From Bemisia tabaci (Eukaryota; Arthropoda; Insecta; Hemiptera; Aleyrodidae), in the NCBI RefSeq assembly GCF_918797505.1, contig NC_092801.1:12462001-12526000 (forward strand): a stretch of 64,000 nucleotides of DNA, written 5' to 3'. How positions within the stretch are numbered: the first letter of the stretch is position 1; each line of letters starts with the position of its first letter. The notes under the pieces were generated by a model. That model worked only from the letters and a program-made list of their open reading frames with translations, was not told the origin of the DNA and did not search any database. Shown piece after piece: positions 30,991 to 41,659 of the stretch. The translations under genes were made by a program, and so were the position numbers.

Positions 30991-31261
30991 CAGGGTTGTC
31001 GCAGTCAGGGAATATCGGGAAAACCGGGAAGTTTCCAGGAAAATGACGAAAATTTCACCGAAACATCGTTAAGTCACCTTTATTTGCTTTCTCGAATTGG
31101 TTTAACGTTTCAAACAACATATTTTGCCTGAAAACCATTTCTAACTTTGCCTTTTTAACAATCCGGCATTTGTTCAATTGTCAGGGGATTTCACCAAAAT
31201 GTGTCAGGGAAATCTGGAAAATGTCGCGGAATTTAACCGTCTAAATTCTGTGGCAACCCTG
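30991..31261 (+). mobile_element. Family D element, full length
   Basis: CAGGGTTGTCGCAGTCAGGG at the left and ATTCTGTGGCAACCCTG at the right. The interior is as in other copies. 271 bp. Confidence 0.85.
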
Positions 31262-31457
31262 CAAAATACGTAGCCAAAGGAAATCGCTTATTTCTCACCG
31301 CAATTTCGCGACTTTTTACCGAGCTTTTTCGGAGCTTTCGACTTAATTTCGGAACTTTGCAAATGCGAAAAACTGTGTTTTCTCAAATATTTCTGCTAGA
31401 ACTATCATCAGATCTAAAATTCCAGCTCCACGCAACCACCCCACTCATCCGAAAATT
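31262..31457. other. Unassigned sequence
   Basis: Diverged DNA that may be the left half of the A copy whose right end lies at 31584-31648. The match is weak. Confidence 0.3.
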
Positions 31458-31579
31458 GGACGTATTTCTGCCAAACGGAACCATGTGCATTATGACGTGA
31501 GCCCTTTTATGCATACATTCTCATGGGTCTCAGGGCTCATGACCCAATGCACATAGTTCCGTTTGGCAGAAATACGTCC
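31458..31579. mobile_element. Family B MITE, 4-bp duplication AATT
   Basis: GGACGTATTTCTGCCAAACG / CGTTTGGCAGAAATACGTCC ends with AATT on both sides (31454-31457, 31580-31583). The arms are nearly perfect inverse repeats. 122 bp, the same size as the 24270 copy. Confidence 0.92.
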
Positions 31580-31583
31580 AATT

Positions 31584-31648
31584 CGTGTTTTGTCAAAGGA
31601 AATTTGGCAACGTCTGGAGGCTCATGCGGCGTTTTTCCCCAGCGCGGC
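31584..31648 (+). mobile_element. Family A right-end fragment
   Basis: GGAAATTTGGCAACGTCTGG then CATGCGGCGTTTTTCCCCAG. It directly abuts the family B insertion. Confidence 0.65.
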
Positions 31649-31948
31649 ATTATTGGCGATTTAATTGTCAGTTTACTCCATCTGGCTCATTGTCCGCGGA
31701 ATTACGCGCTAATCAAGTTATACGGCACCGCCAAAGGGGGATGCAGTGCCGATGGGGTGGCGCTTGGTTATGCTCACGCGACGCGCAGTTGTGGAGCCGC
31801 CGACCTTCGATGGCCCTGCGGCCCTGCGTTTGAAGGGTCACGCGGATAATGAGCGTTTCTCAATGTGATTCTTCTGCTTTGGTTTCGGGAAATGACCCCC
31901 ACCATGGTCATCGCGCTGCTGAAATCTGATTCTGGAGTCAGCGCTATT

Positions 31949-32201
31949 CTGCCGTGTTAGGGAAAAACGCCGTATGAACATTTGAGAGTTGCTAAATTTC
32001 TTCGGACGAATTTTTCATTCTCGAGGAGAGTTGTGAGTATTTCCTCTTGTAATTTTTAGATAATTTAGATCGAACTACGAAGAAAACTCACCGAAAAATT
32101 GAACAGAAAATTGTGACGAGTTTTCCTGAAAATTCGTATTTCATTAAAGGGAATTTGGCATCTTACGAAGGTTCATACGGTGTTTTTTCCTAGCATGGTA
32201 G
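31949..32201. mobile_element. Family A MITE
   Basis: CTGCCGTGTTAGGGAAAAAC to TTTTTTCCTAGCATGGTAG. TATT before and TATA after agree at 3 of 4. Confidence 0.82.
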
Positions 32202-32205
32202 TATA

Positions 32206-32456
32206 CTGCTGTGCTGTGGAAAAACGCCGCATGAACCTTCAGGCGTTGCCAAATTTCCTTTGATAAATGAATTTCCTGGTAAATTTATGAATATTTTCCT
32301 TCCAATTTTACAGATGATTTTTCTCGCAATTTCACCTAAAGTTCCTGAAAATTTCAAGGAAAAATGTTTATAACTGTCCTCAAAAATGAACATTTTATCG
32401 AAGATAATTTGGCAACGCTCGAATGTTCATACGGCGTTTTTCCTGTAGCATGGTAG
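32206..32456. mobile_element. Family A MITE, 4-bp duplication TATA, next to the previous copy
   Basis: CTGCTGTGCTGTGGAAAAAC to TTTCCTGTAGCATGGTAG. TATA at 32202-32205 and 32457-32460. The left TATA is also the right flank of the upstream A copy, so one inserted beside the other. Confidence 0.88.
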
Positions 32457-32460
32457 TATA

Positions 32461-33000
32461 GAAGTTGGCTATCTATATTCAATTTTCGCCAATCTATTCG
32501 AATCTATCATCAAACACGATTCTGTCACAGACGAATGTAACCCACAGATACAGCCACTCAAGGTGCATCCTACTATACTGTGACATTATTCTTTCCTGCC
32601 TATTCAAACTTGTTTTTCCTTTTCCTTTTTTTTACCACTGTTAGGCTAGAGCTGCTTCGTTTCTGCGAGGGGTGAGAAGCAAGAGGGGATGTAATTTCCT
32701 CGACGGGAATGACCGCATGGTAGCGCCGATACTCACATTTCGATAATGATCCTCATAAACTTGATTTCATTCCGCACTTTCATTAAAATGGAAATGTTTG
32801 GGTTATTTTTTACAACTTTTGCAATGATCCTAAACGAGAAAAACACTAGAGGGTGTGCAAGTCTCTAGCAGTTTGGTCTGGTCGTTTGGTGCGAGTGTGC
32901 ACAGCATTTAATCCCGTTTTATGTACCCCAGAACAAATCATCACCCAACCAGAAAAAGTGTGCATCGCCGTTTTTTCGCGGGTCATGGAGGGGTGAAAGC
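32461..33000. other. Unassigned sequence
   Basis: No gene or repeat family is recognised. Confidence 0.4.
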
Positions 33001-33019
33001 CAGATGGGCTTTATTGTGT

Positions 33020-33415
33020 TGCAATGTTGCAAATTTTCACCCCTAAGCGTAATTTTTCACTCAAGATTGGTTCTACATTTTATTCTAGAATTTGTTGTGA
33101 ATCAGAACATAACTGAATCCGACCAAGAACAACTGGCCTATATATTGTGCAACTAGGAACTACAATTTCCGATTCAGTTTATAAACAACGTACGTAACAT
33201 TAGCTTCCTCATGCTTAGGGCTTAATTGTGCCGCATTGTTGCCTCGAAGCGTAATTTTTCACTTAAGATCGGTTCTACATTTTATTCCAGAAACTGTTGT
33301 GAATCAGAACATAACTGAATCCGATCAAGAATAACCCGCCTATATTTTGCAATTAGGAACTACGATTTCCAATTCAGTTTAAAAACAACGTATGTAACAT
33401 TCTTTTCCCCATGCT
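33020..33415 (+). repeat. Tandem duplication, about 202-bp period
   Basis: GCGTAATTTTTCACT occurs at 33047 and 33249. GTGAATCAGAACATAACTGA and AACAACGTA.GTAACATT follow in both. Two diverged units, non-coding. Confidence 0.88.
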
Positions 33416-33456
33416 TATAAGTGCTTTTACGGCGATCTAAAAATTGCGAAATGTCC

Positions 33457-34010
33457 AATGGACCACTAGACTAGGTACGAATTTAAGCGATCTGATACAT
33501 GTTTCTTAACCAGAATTTCACGTAAAAAACGATTCACACAACGAAAATTACTAAAACCAGCTCCTAACGAAGATATTAACGTTTTTATTTCACATTGGTT
33601 ACGAGGAATTTGAACTGCCCGCTCACAAGAAACTCAAAACTCTACGTGAGTCAAATCGCCCACTACAACGGTTTCAGCAAGCTTCTCAATCGAGCAATGT
33701 TCATTTCCCATCATGTGTTGTTCAAACTATTAGCAATTTGCTATAATTGAGCCAAAGCGTCAAGATTGAGGTTGCCAGATTTTTATATCGCAGAGACTGT
33801 CATGATAACGTTTAGCGCGCGATGTGAATCACGTAGAGCATTGAGTTTTCATGAGCGGGTGGTTTGAATTCACGCATTAAGAATCATTAAATATCTTCGT
33901 AAGGAGTTAATTTCGGTAATTTTCGTTGTGTGCATCGTGTTTTACGTAAAATTTTGGTTAAGAAACATGTATCAGAATGCTGAAATTCGTACCTTATCTA
34001 GTGGTCCATT
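33457..34010. mobile_element. MITE with AATGGACCACTAGA ends, about 550 bp
   Basis: AATGGACCACTAGACTAGGT and ACCTTATCTAGTGGTCCATT are inverted ends. Pairing continues inward for about 90 bp (ACATGTTTCTTAACCAGAAT / TTTTGGTTAAGAAACATGT). The inner unique part has no transposase. A partial relative lies at 60100-60420 and a more distant one at 49919-50533. Confidence 0.75.
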
Positions 34011-34047
34011 ATGGAGCTCGCAAATCCTGTGTGTATACCCTAGTTTA

Positions 34048-34354
34048 GAGTCCCTTTATACTGAGAGTTCAGACAACACCCCCTTATGGAGTCACAAACG
34101 GAAATAAAGATTACACCAATTGAACGTTTTTCGTAATCTTTGATCGGCTCATTCTCAAATTCCTTTCTCCGTTCCTTCTCTCATTCTGTTTGTTCCTTGT
34201 CGAACCCGTAATTCCTCGGTCCATTCCAGATTATAATCTTTGCATTGAGGAAAATGTAATCTTTATTCACGTTTGTGACACTGTGGGGACCTAAAATACG
34301 GCAACCAATCAGAAATGGATTCACATTGTCTTAACTCTCAGTATAAAGGGACTC
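34048..34354. mobile_element. Family G MITE, TA target
   Basis: GAGTCCCTTTATACTGAGAG and CTCTCAGTATAAAGGGACTC ends with TA on both sides. The arms include GTAATCTTTATTC.CGTTTG in inverse orientation. 307 bp, non-coding. Confidence 0.9.
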
Positions 34355-34360
34355 TACCCT

Positions 34361-34557
34361 CACTGGTTAAAAAAACTTCTTGGACCTCTTGGACCAATGC
34401 CGCATTGCATTGACTTAAGAGTGCAGTTTCTTGTCGCCGGATTTAAGAGTCTTGAACTCTTGTTTTAAGCGGATTTTGCATTGAAACAAGAGTTCAGACT
34501 CTTAAATCCGGCGACAAGAAACTGCACTCTTGAACCAAGAGGTTCTTTTTACCAGTG
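34361..34557. mobile_element. Palindromic MITE with CACTGGTTAAAAA ends
   Basis: CACTGGTTAAAAAAACTTCT and TTCTTTTTACCAGTG ends. The arms GTGCAGTTTCTTGTCGCCGG / CCGGCGACAAGAAACTGCAC are exact inverse copies. Ends and layout resemble family F, but the body differs, so it is probably a sister family. Confidence 0.85.
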
Positions 34558-35308
34558 TACAGTTAAAGACGTTTTAAACAAAAATTGACAACGTTAATGT
34601 GGAGTTACGTTCGTTTGTCTGGTGGGTGGGGGGGGGGGGGCGACGATACGTGCAGATATCGCCCCCGTAGAACCAGGAACCCAGCCTAGAGCCCTCGGCA
34701 GGAGCGCCGAGCCGCGTTCCCATGGCAATGCGACGAGGAGAAGCGCCGCAGACGACGGGAGAGACCCGACAACGGTGGTGGGTGGTTTTTCGGTGAATGG
34801 AACTCGGTGCAGCCGCGACCGCCCCCCCCGGCCCCCCGCCGCGCGCCGTGCCCCTGCACCGGGCCCGGGCGCGCGGAGGAAATGGGAAAACGGATCGGGA
34901 AAATGGAAAGTCATACGGTGTCTGGCGGGGCGAAGGGCGGGGGGCGGTCAGGTGAACGCTCGGATCAAGGCCAGGGCCCCCCACCACCCCACCCTGCCCC
35001 CCGCCTACCCCACTTCGCCCCCCACTTTAACACCCCCCGCCTTTTCCTCTTTCTCCGTTCCCCGCGGTCCGGTTCTGTTCCTCCTCGCGGTGTCTTCGCG
35101 GCCCGGGCGGCGAGTCGATCGACTTGGCTTCCAACAACGAGAGCAGTCTGGCTCGTCGCGCTAAATGGAGTCACTAATCTTCACAAATTACCGCCGCTTC
35201 GTTGCGATGTTTCCGCTTTTCGAGGCTTTTCACCCGCCGTCGGTGTTGAGGTTTTGATTCGGTAACGCGGTGATGTCGGTCGGAGTATCACGCGTCTGGG
35301 CGCCAAGG
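34558..35308. other. GC-rich block without supported gene
   Basis: Poly-G at 34628-34640 and poly-C tracts at 34826-34840 and 34975-35035. Long frames on both strands (for example 34622-35164 plus, 34574-34987 minus) reflect base composition. The frames are Pro/Arg-rich with no domain. GTTCCCATGGCAAT at 34726-34739 resembles an RFX X-box. Confidence 0.4.
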
Positions 35309-35700
35309 ACCAGCGGCGGGCTGATTGTTGAAATTGATAGACAAAGCAGTGGACAAAAAGCACATAATGAGTAGGGAGCAATCCTATTGGTTAATTTGGG
35401 AGGTTCTTATTGAGGGGTAAATGATGGGGGCAAGTAAGGGGGTAAATGATGGGGGTGAATAAGGAGGTAGATGATGGGGGCAAATAAGGGGTAAATCATG
35501 GCGCCAGGACCAGCGGGCTGATTGTTGAAATTAATAGGCAAAGCTATGGACAAAAGGCACATAATAAGGAGGGAGCAATCCTATTGGTTAATTTGGGAGG
35601 TTCTTATCGAGGGGTAAATGATGGGGGCAAATGAGGGGGTAAATGATGGGGGTAAATAAGGAGGTAAATAATGGAGGCAAATGAGGGGTAAATCATGGGG
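35309..35700 (+). repeat. Tandem duplication, about 193 bp, holding a family I end
   Basis: Both units start GCGCCA.GGACCAGCGG then GGGCTGATTGTTGAAATT (about 35309 and 35500), run through GGAGCAATCCTATTGGTTAA, and finish in GGGGTAAATGATGGGGG repeats. Confidence 0.85.
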
Positions 35701-35850
35701 TCAAATAAGGGGGTAAATGATGGGGGCAAACAAGGGGGTAAGTGATGGGGGCAAATAAGGGGGTAAATGATGGGGGCTAAAAAGGGGGTAAATGAAGGGG
35801 GCAAATAAGAGGGTAAATGATGGGGGCAAATAAGCGGGTAAATGATGGAC
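35410..35850 (+). repeat. G-rich minisatellite, GGGGTAAATGATGGGGGCAAATAA unit type
   Basis: Alternating GGGGGTAAATGATGG and GGGGCAAATAAG blocks of about 24-26 bp, interrupted at 35500-35610 by the duplicated family I end. The minus-strand Pro/Ile/Tyr-rich frames across it are repeat artefacts. Confidence 0.9.
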
Positions 35851-35871
35851 TAGCTTTTCCAAAAAACGTCC

Positions 35872-35945
35872 GATTTGTGTAATCTTTATTCCCGTTTGTG
35901 ACATCAATGAGCCGCGTTTTCTTAACTCTCTATAAAGGGACTCTA
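35872..35945 (+). mobile_element. Family G right-end fragment
   Basis: TAATCTTTATTCCCGTTTGT and CTCTATAAAGGGACTCTA match the right end of family G. Confidence 0.75.
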
Positions 35946-37253
35946 GAATGTACCACCCGACCCGCCATTCGATCCCTATATAGAATGTACCACCCAACCC
36001 GCAGACTTTACAGCGGTGTAAAGAGAGCCATGCCCGGGTGTTGGGTGGCAGCTCGACTTCACCGACGCGACGCGGCACCGGAAGACGTTACGATGTCACG
36101 GAACGGGGAACCAATTCAATCCGTCACACTGCATCATGATTGGACTCTATCCGCGTTGCCGTTATCGCAGGGGCAGCTCCTCTAAAACTATGCTGAGTTC
36201 CCCCTTTTTTTTGAAGCACGGTGTCTGGGGCCGGGAAAAAGCGGGAACCCGAATTCATCGGGGAATGAAATTTTTTAGAAAAAATCAGGGAATCTGCTCT
36301 GGAAACTGGAAATCTCTTCTTCTACCGTCCACAGTTGAAGTTTTGCAATTTCTAGGAATCTTTAGAATTCCCGCAATTTCCAGCATTTTTCGGCATTTCG
36401 GGGTTTTTCGTCAATTTGATCGATTATTTGTTCAAATTCGATGATTCTTTGATCAAATTTGAAGATCTTCGGAACCAAATCCGGGCGTATTTCCGAATTT
36501 ATCCGGAACTTTTGAAAAATCAGAGTTTTTTTCGGAACCACGAGAAGCCAAGAGATTTTACGATCCAAGAAAACTGTCCCTCCTAATATTCCTCATAATA
36601 TGGGAAAGGTTTCAATGAGCTAGACACTAAAAATTATCTTTGAATTCAATGAGTTACTCGACTCATTTACTGTTTCAATTTTTTCCTAATTAATTTGCAT
36701 CGTAATAGGTTTATCACAAATTAATTTATTTATTTAACGCTCTCCAGTAAATTAAAACCGACAGGACAACTGCGTATGAAGCCGGTAGCCAGCGCGGAGA
36801 GGAGAGAGGGAGTCCCAATTTGTTAGTGTTTTGCGATACATCGATCGATCCACCTTTTAAACCTATGGAAAAGGATCGAACTTCAGGGTGTTTGCAACGG
36901 ACACCTTAAAAATCGATTCTTTACCATATGTTTAAAGGGATCGATATCGATTATCGATGACGCCTCGCCGCACTGAATTCGATTCTGAATCTAATTTGCT
37001 GGCGATTAATTCCCGTCGATTGCGCGGGATTTTTAATCAAAACTCGAGACGTCGACGGCGCTAATCTAATCGAGAGCTTAACGAAATTTCCGCGCGTTGT
37101 TGTCAAATTGTGACGGAAATATCGCGCAGAAGTACAAGAAAATACTATTTTTTGTGACGGTCTGGCAACGGAGCATGTGTTTTCAGCGTTAGGGGCCTAA
37201 TGCAATGACTGGCTTTGACCCATGTTGCCCAATCGTGGCCGATTTGAAGATTT
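35946..37253. other. Unassigned DNA with repeat patches
   Basis: ATGTACCACCC.ACCCGC occurs twice (35948, 35987). 36300-36545 is copy 2 of the GGAATTCCGGAA-rich repeat. 36835-36975 is a degraded family K palindrome (CGATACATCGATCG, ATCGATATCGATTATCGAT). 36975-37100 is unique with GCTAATCTAATCGAG motifs. No gene. Confidence 0.5.
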
Positions 37254-37503
37254 CTGACGTGTTGAGGAAGAACGCCGTGTGAGCTTTCAGATGCTGCCTT
37301 TCTTCTGATAAAATACGAGATTTTAGGGAAACTTGTGGTTATTTTTCTCCGAATTTTTCCGAGGAAATTTATTCGCGATTCAGTCGGTAGTGTCTATAAG
37401 AAAGTCGGATGAAAATATTCGTTAATATCCTCAAAAATGAATGTTTTATATTGTGAAATTTTGCAAAATCTAAATTTTAATACGCGTTCTGTCTTAGTAT
37501 GGC
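37254..37503. mobile_element. Family A MITE, 4-bp duplication ATTT
   Basis: CTGACGTGTTGAGGAAGAAC at the left and TCTGTCTTAGTATGGCA at the right. ATTT at 37250-37253 and 37504-37507, allowing loss of the final G. Confidence 0.75.
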
Positions 37504-37779
37504 AATTTTCGACGTAGATTAGCTTCTGGACGTAATGACCATGGGGAATTTTGCAACCTTGGAAGTTATGTGTAACGCGGATTGCCGAGTTCAGATGTGT
37601 CGGGCGTCAGGGGTGTAAAAAGTACCCGATTTCACAATTTTTGGATCGCGAGAATCGTGAGACCAGGAACACCGAAAGTTTCCTTGGTCTTTTTTAAGTT
37701 TTTTTAAGGTCATTTTTAAAGTTAACTTGAAAACTTCCTCCCGACCAAACATATTCCTTCATTATTTAGATGACCACTC

Positions 37780-38960
37780 AATATTGACGGAAATTTTTGT
37801 GATGTGACGTCAATTCTGTTCATATTTACTGCACACCATGAAATATTGACTGTGTGATCAGAACTGACGATGAGGGAACATATTCAATTTTGGGTGATAT
37901 TAATATCCAAGAATGACGTCATTGTTGTCGTCAAGGGATGTTAACGACTATTACACAGCGATAACAGCGCCCTTTTGTAGCTTAAAATACCGCTAGCTTT
38001 GGTGTTCTTATTTGAGCCCGTATTTTGACGTCACCCATGACGTCTTCGGTCGATTCGAAAACAACTATGTGTATGCGTGTATCTTTTAATTGCTCGGGGC
38101 ACATATTAAACCAAACCAACACCGTCATCAATTTCATGAAACTTCAAAATCATATCACAGCAGGGAAGTCCGCATTCGATTTTGGATGACGTCAACAATG
38201 TCAACATCCAAACATGAACATGACGTCTTGGTTTCGTGAGGGAAAGTTAACGACGATCAATTCAAAACGATAACAGCGAATGGACGCATTGCGGTACGCA
38301 TGAAGGCTTTACTTCTTCTATATTTTGTGCAGTCAACTAAGATTTCCCATAATATGACGTCATCAGGACGGGGTTGATGTCATCAGTGCGGGGTTTGGTA
38401 ACTAGCGATAACAAATGGACTCATGTGGTTGTTTTCGACATGGTCGACGACGTCATGAATGACGTCAATTTACGAGAAAGCTCGATTAAGACTACAAAAA
38501 AATATTGTATTTTCAGTATTCATGGGCCTTGTCGCCATTTTTTTTGGTAGATTGTCGATGATATTCCTTGACGATAACAATGACGTCATGTCAGGATGTT
38601 GACGTCATCCAAAATCAAATTTGTACTCTCCTGGAAGCTATAGTTCATCGTCAATATTTTCGCCAATTTCTCAAGGTTATTCATAGTTAACATGGACTGG
38701 AAATGACGTCTATTTCCGTCAATATTTAACGGCCCGCTGAATGAATGAATTGCGTTAGGTTTTTCTCCGATTTATACTAACGGCGCGGCGTGGCTTTGAT
38801 ATACTGACGAAAAATTAATATTGACGCTGTGTCTAGGGCTTACAGGAGGGTGCGTATTTGTTCCTCGATGACGTCAACATCCAAACATGACGTTATTTTT
38901 TTCGTTTAGGGATTTTATCGACGATCGATTAAAACGATAAGAGCTCAAAGATACATTGCC
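37780..38960. repeat. Diverged repeat array dense in TGACGTCA palindromes
   Basis: Exact TGACGTCA at 37805, 37914, 38026, 38187, 38355, 38460, 38581, 38600 and 38869, plus TGACGTCT at 38038, 38221 and 38704. Longer phrases recur: TTAACGAC then ACGATAACAGCG (37940, 38247, diverged at 38915), and GATGACGTCAACATCCAAAC (38869, split at 38187). So it is an old repeat array. TGACGTCA is the CREB/ATF consensus, but function is not shown. Confidence 0.8.
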
Positions 38961-39039
38961 GCACGCGTAATGGTTAGAAATATGGTTAGATTCTGTGTCC
39001 ACTCATTGACAGCGTGACGAAGGTTATACATACGGTGTT

Positions 39040-39288
39040 CTGTCGTGCTAAGGAAAAATACCGCATGAGCCTTCAGACGCTGCCAAATGTGTTTTGATAA
39101 AATACGAATTTTCAGGGAAATTGGTGACATTTTTCCTCCAATTCTTCAGTGAATTTCATTCACAATCGGATAAATTATCAGAAAACTTCAAGAGAAAATA
39201 TTCATAACTCTCCTAAAAAATTAACATTTTATTGGAGGAAATTTGGCAATCTCGCAAGTTCTCATGGCGTTTTTCCGTAGGACGGCAG
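39040..39288. mobile_element. Family A MITE
   Basis: CTGTCGTGCTAAGGAAAAAT to TTTTTCCGTAGGACGGCAG. TGTT before and TATT after agree at 3 of 4. Confidence 0.82.
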
Positions 39289-39363
39289 TATTCTCCCTCG
39301 GTGCAGAAAAAATATTAATGCTCACCATCAAGATAAGCAAAACTGATGAAAAGCCGCAGGGCG

Positions 39364-40198
39364 CAGGGTTACCACAGTGAGGCATAGGCGGTTCTAGACC
39401 TTTATGCTTGGGGGTGCCCAGAGGTAGAAAAACTTCGTAGACCGACCCCGAAGGAGAACGGTCGCTCAGGGGAGGCCTAAGTTTCGGCCCTCAAGTTTCA
39501 TCCCTTTCCTCTCCTCATTTCTCTTTTTCTCTCCTTCCTTTCTACTTAAATACCTCTAAATTCAATGTAGGACATTTTTAGCAAAACTTTCCATCAAAAC
39601 TACAACCTTACCATAAAAAAAACAGTAGAATCTTTGTAAAACACGGCTATCAATATTAATTTTTCAAGTCATATCAACCTCATGATTTACCAGAAGTCAA
39701 CTTTCGACGAGATCCCCCTCCTCCCATCACCCCTTGCCCATATCATTGAATACTGAACACCTGCAGATTTCAAAAATTCATGAAATAAAAATATTGCCAA
39801 TTTTTTGCGCTTCATAATACGAGTTTTTCTCGACGTTTTTACTTGCCCAAAAACCACTTTCATGGTTCCGGTAACCGTACTTAATTTTTGCTTGGGGGTG
39901 CCCGGCACCCACTGGCACCCCCGTAGAACCGCCTATGCAGTCAGGGAATCCTGGGACAACCGGGAAATGTCAGGGAATTTTAAAAAGTCAGGGAAATGTC
40001 AGGGACATTTTGTTACATCGCCTATATATTAGCTTTCTAGAATGAGCTTGAGGTTTCGAAAAACAAATTTCGCCTGAAAACTATTTTCAATTATGTCTAC
40101 TTAGCCATCTGTTATATCTTCACTTGTCAGTTAATTTTACCAAAATGTGTCAGGGAAATGTCAGGGAATTTCATCTTCCAAATTCTGTGGTAACCCTG
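39364..40198 (+). mobile_element. Family D element split by an hAT-like element
   Basis: CAGGGTTACCACAGTGAGG at the left and ATTCTGTGGTAACCCTG at the right. The body (TAGCTTTCTAGAATGAGCTT, TTAATTTTACCAAAATGTG) resumes after the insert at 39383-39937. Confidence 0.85.
39383..39937. mobile_element. hAT-like MITE, CATAGGCGGTTCTA ends
   Basis: CATAGGCGGTTCTAGACC and GTAGAACCGCCTATG inverted ends, and a GCTTGGGGGTGCCC motif inside both. CAGTGAGG before and CAGTCAGG after differ at one base, fitting an 8-bp hAT-type duplication inside family D. 555 bp, no transposase visible. Confidence 0.85.
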
Positions 40199-40557
40199 AA
40201 GCCGACCACTTTTTTGCCCTTCCATCTCCCGCAGAACTTTCGACTTCCCTCGAGATAACTTTCCCGCGTCATATTGACTCTCGAGTCGTCGACGTGTGAC
40301 GTCACCGGAGGTACCACGGGAGCCGTGGAAAAAAACCATGGCTTTAACCCTCTTCATTACGCGCGTAGAATCGTGGCCCGTCATCGCATCGCCCCCGTCA
40401 GAATGAGAAAAAGTGGTCCGCGAGGCTTATCCGCGGAGGAATGTAGAATCCAACGCCAGATCGTGCAGAAACGAATGCAATTCTCTGCCTAGTCATTAGA
40501 GTTGTAGCTAGTCAGAAACAGATGTTAACGACTCATCACAGGACTTGGGAGGAATTG
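40199..40557. other. Unassigned sequence
   Basis: Unique, moderately GC-rich, no gene recognised. Confidence 0.35.
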
Positions 40558-40881
40558 GACCTAATCTAACCTAACCTAACCTAACCTAGAGTCCCTTTAT
40601 ACTGAGAGTCAAGATAATGTGAATCTATTTCTGATTGGTTCCCGTATTTTAGGCCTCCACAGAATCTGGAATGGACCAGGGAATTACGGGTTCGGGTAGA
40701 AACAAACGGAATAAGAGAAGGAACGGAGAAAGGAATTTGAGAATGAACTGATCAAAGATTACAAAAAACGTTCAATTTCTGTAATCTTTATTCCCGTTTG
40801 TGACTCCATGAGGGGGTGTTGTCTTGACTCTCAGTATAAAGGGACTCTAACCTAGCCTAGCCTAACCTAACCTAATTGGGA
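40558..40881. repeat. Interstitial CCTAA (TTAGG) tract split by family G
   Basis: CTAACCTAACCTAACCTAAC before the insert (40560-40588) and TAACCTAGCCTAGCCTAACC after it (40848-40881), together about a dozen 5-bp units. CCTAA is the complement of the insect telomere repeat TTAGG. Whether it is telomeric in origin or a local microsatellite is not decidable here. Confidence 0.75.
40589..40847. mobile_element. Family G MITE, inverted relative to 34048, TA target
   Basis: GAGTCCCTTTATACTGAGAG to CTCTCAGTATAAAGGGACTC. TA flanks come from the CCTAA tract. 259 bp, shorter than the 34048 copy. Confidence 0.9.
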
Positions 40882-41659
40882 CTTAAGGCAAACCTTTGAT
40901 TAAAGATAGACCCTTTGGGCCCCTTCAACCGGCTTGGGAGGGGGGACGGGGGACGCCGGGACAGCTCCGCCAGAACTCATAAACGAAAAGATTCTGTGAA
41001 TGGAGATTCGACTGATCGTTGCCTCGACTGAAAGTGCTTAGTAAAATGAGTTCGCCGTAATTTTCTTTAATTTTTTTCTTCGTTTGTGCCTTGTTTTGAA
41101 TTACGACCAAGCAAACTGAGAGCGTGCCAAAACTGTATTTTATTTTCATGTGATTTTGCAGACGGAGAGAATTCAACCGGCTGATTCTCTTGCATTGAAC
41201 CGACTCATTGGCGACGCGAATATTGACGTACCGTTCCAACACCTGATTCGTGTTGTAATGATGTAAAGTTATTTTTTAATTCATGTCGATTTTCATAGTT
41301 TTTGTCTATCATTCTTAACAAGTTATCAATTAGTAGTTATTAATTAATTAAAATTACGAGTTATTAATTTTTGGTGTGATGCTAATTCGGAAAATTGTCT
41401 TTGTTTCAGGTGAGAGCTCATGTCATGCCATAGCATCCGACAGGCAGCGGTGTCATCTGTCAGGCTACGTATTAGACCATTTTTTTGGGTCTCATTATGA
41501 AATTTGATATAATTCTCGAATTAGGTGCAGAGGTTTTGTACAGTATCTATGCTTCTCTATTCACTCGCCATTAGCTGACTTTTTTAGCCTCCGTTTCTCT
41601 TTTTTAAGGTGATGCCCTCATTCCAATTTAGGGGTCGTCCGTCAATAAAGTCAGGATTT
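40882..41659. other. Unassigned sequence
   Basis: AT-rich unique DNA. CTTTGTTTCAGGTGAGAGC at 41399-41417 resembles a splice acceptor but is followed by a donor-like GT, with no exon evident. Confidence 0.35.

Noticed and set aside
34574..35265. Frames of 105-180 codons on both strands
   Set aside because: Same composition effect, with poly-C and poly-G tracts giving poly-Pro and poly-Gly.
35604..36078. Minus-strand frames with a repeating Pro-Pro-x-Ile-Tyr pattern
   Set aside because: They follow the G-rich minisatellite period exactly. No independent evidence of a protein.
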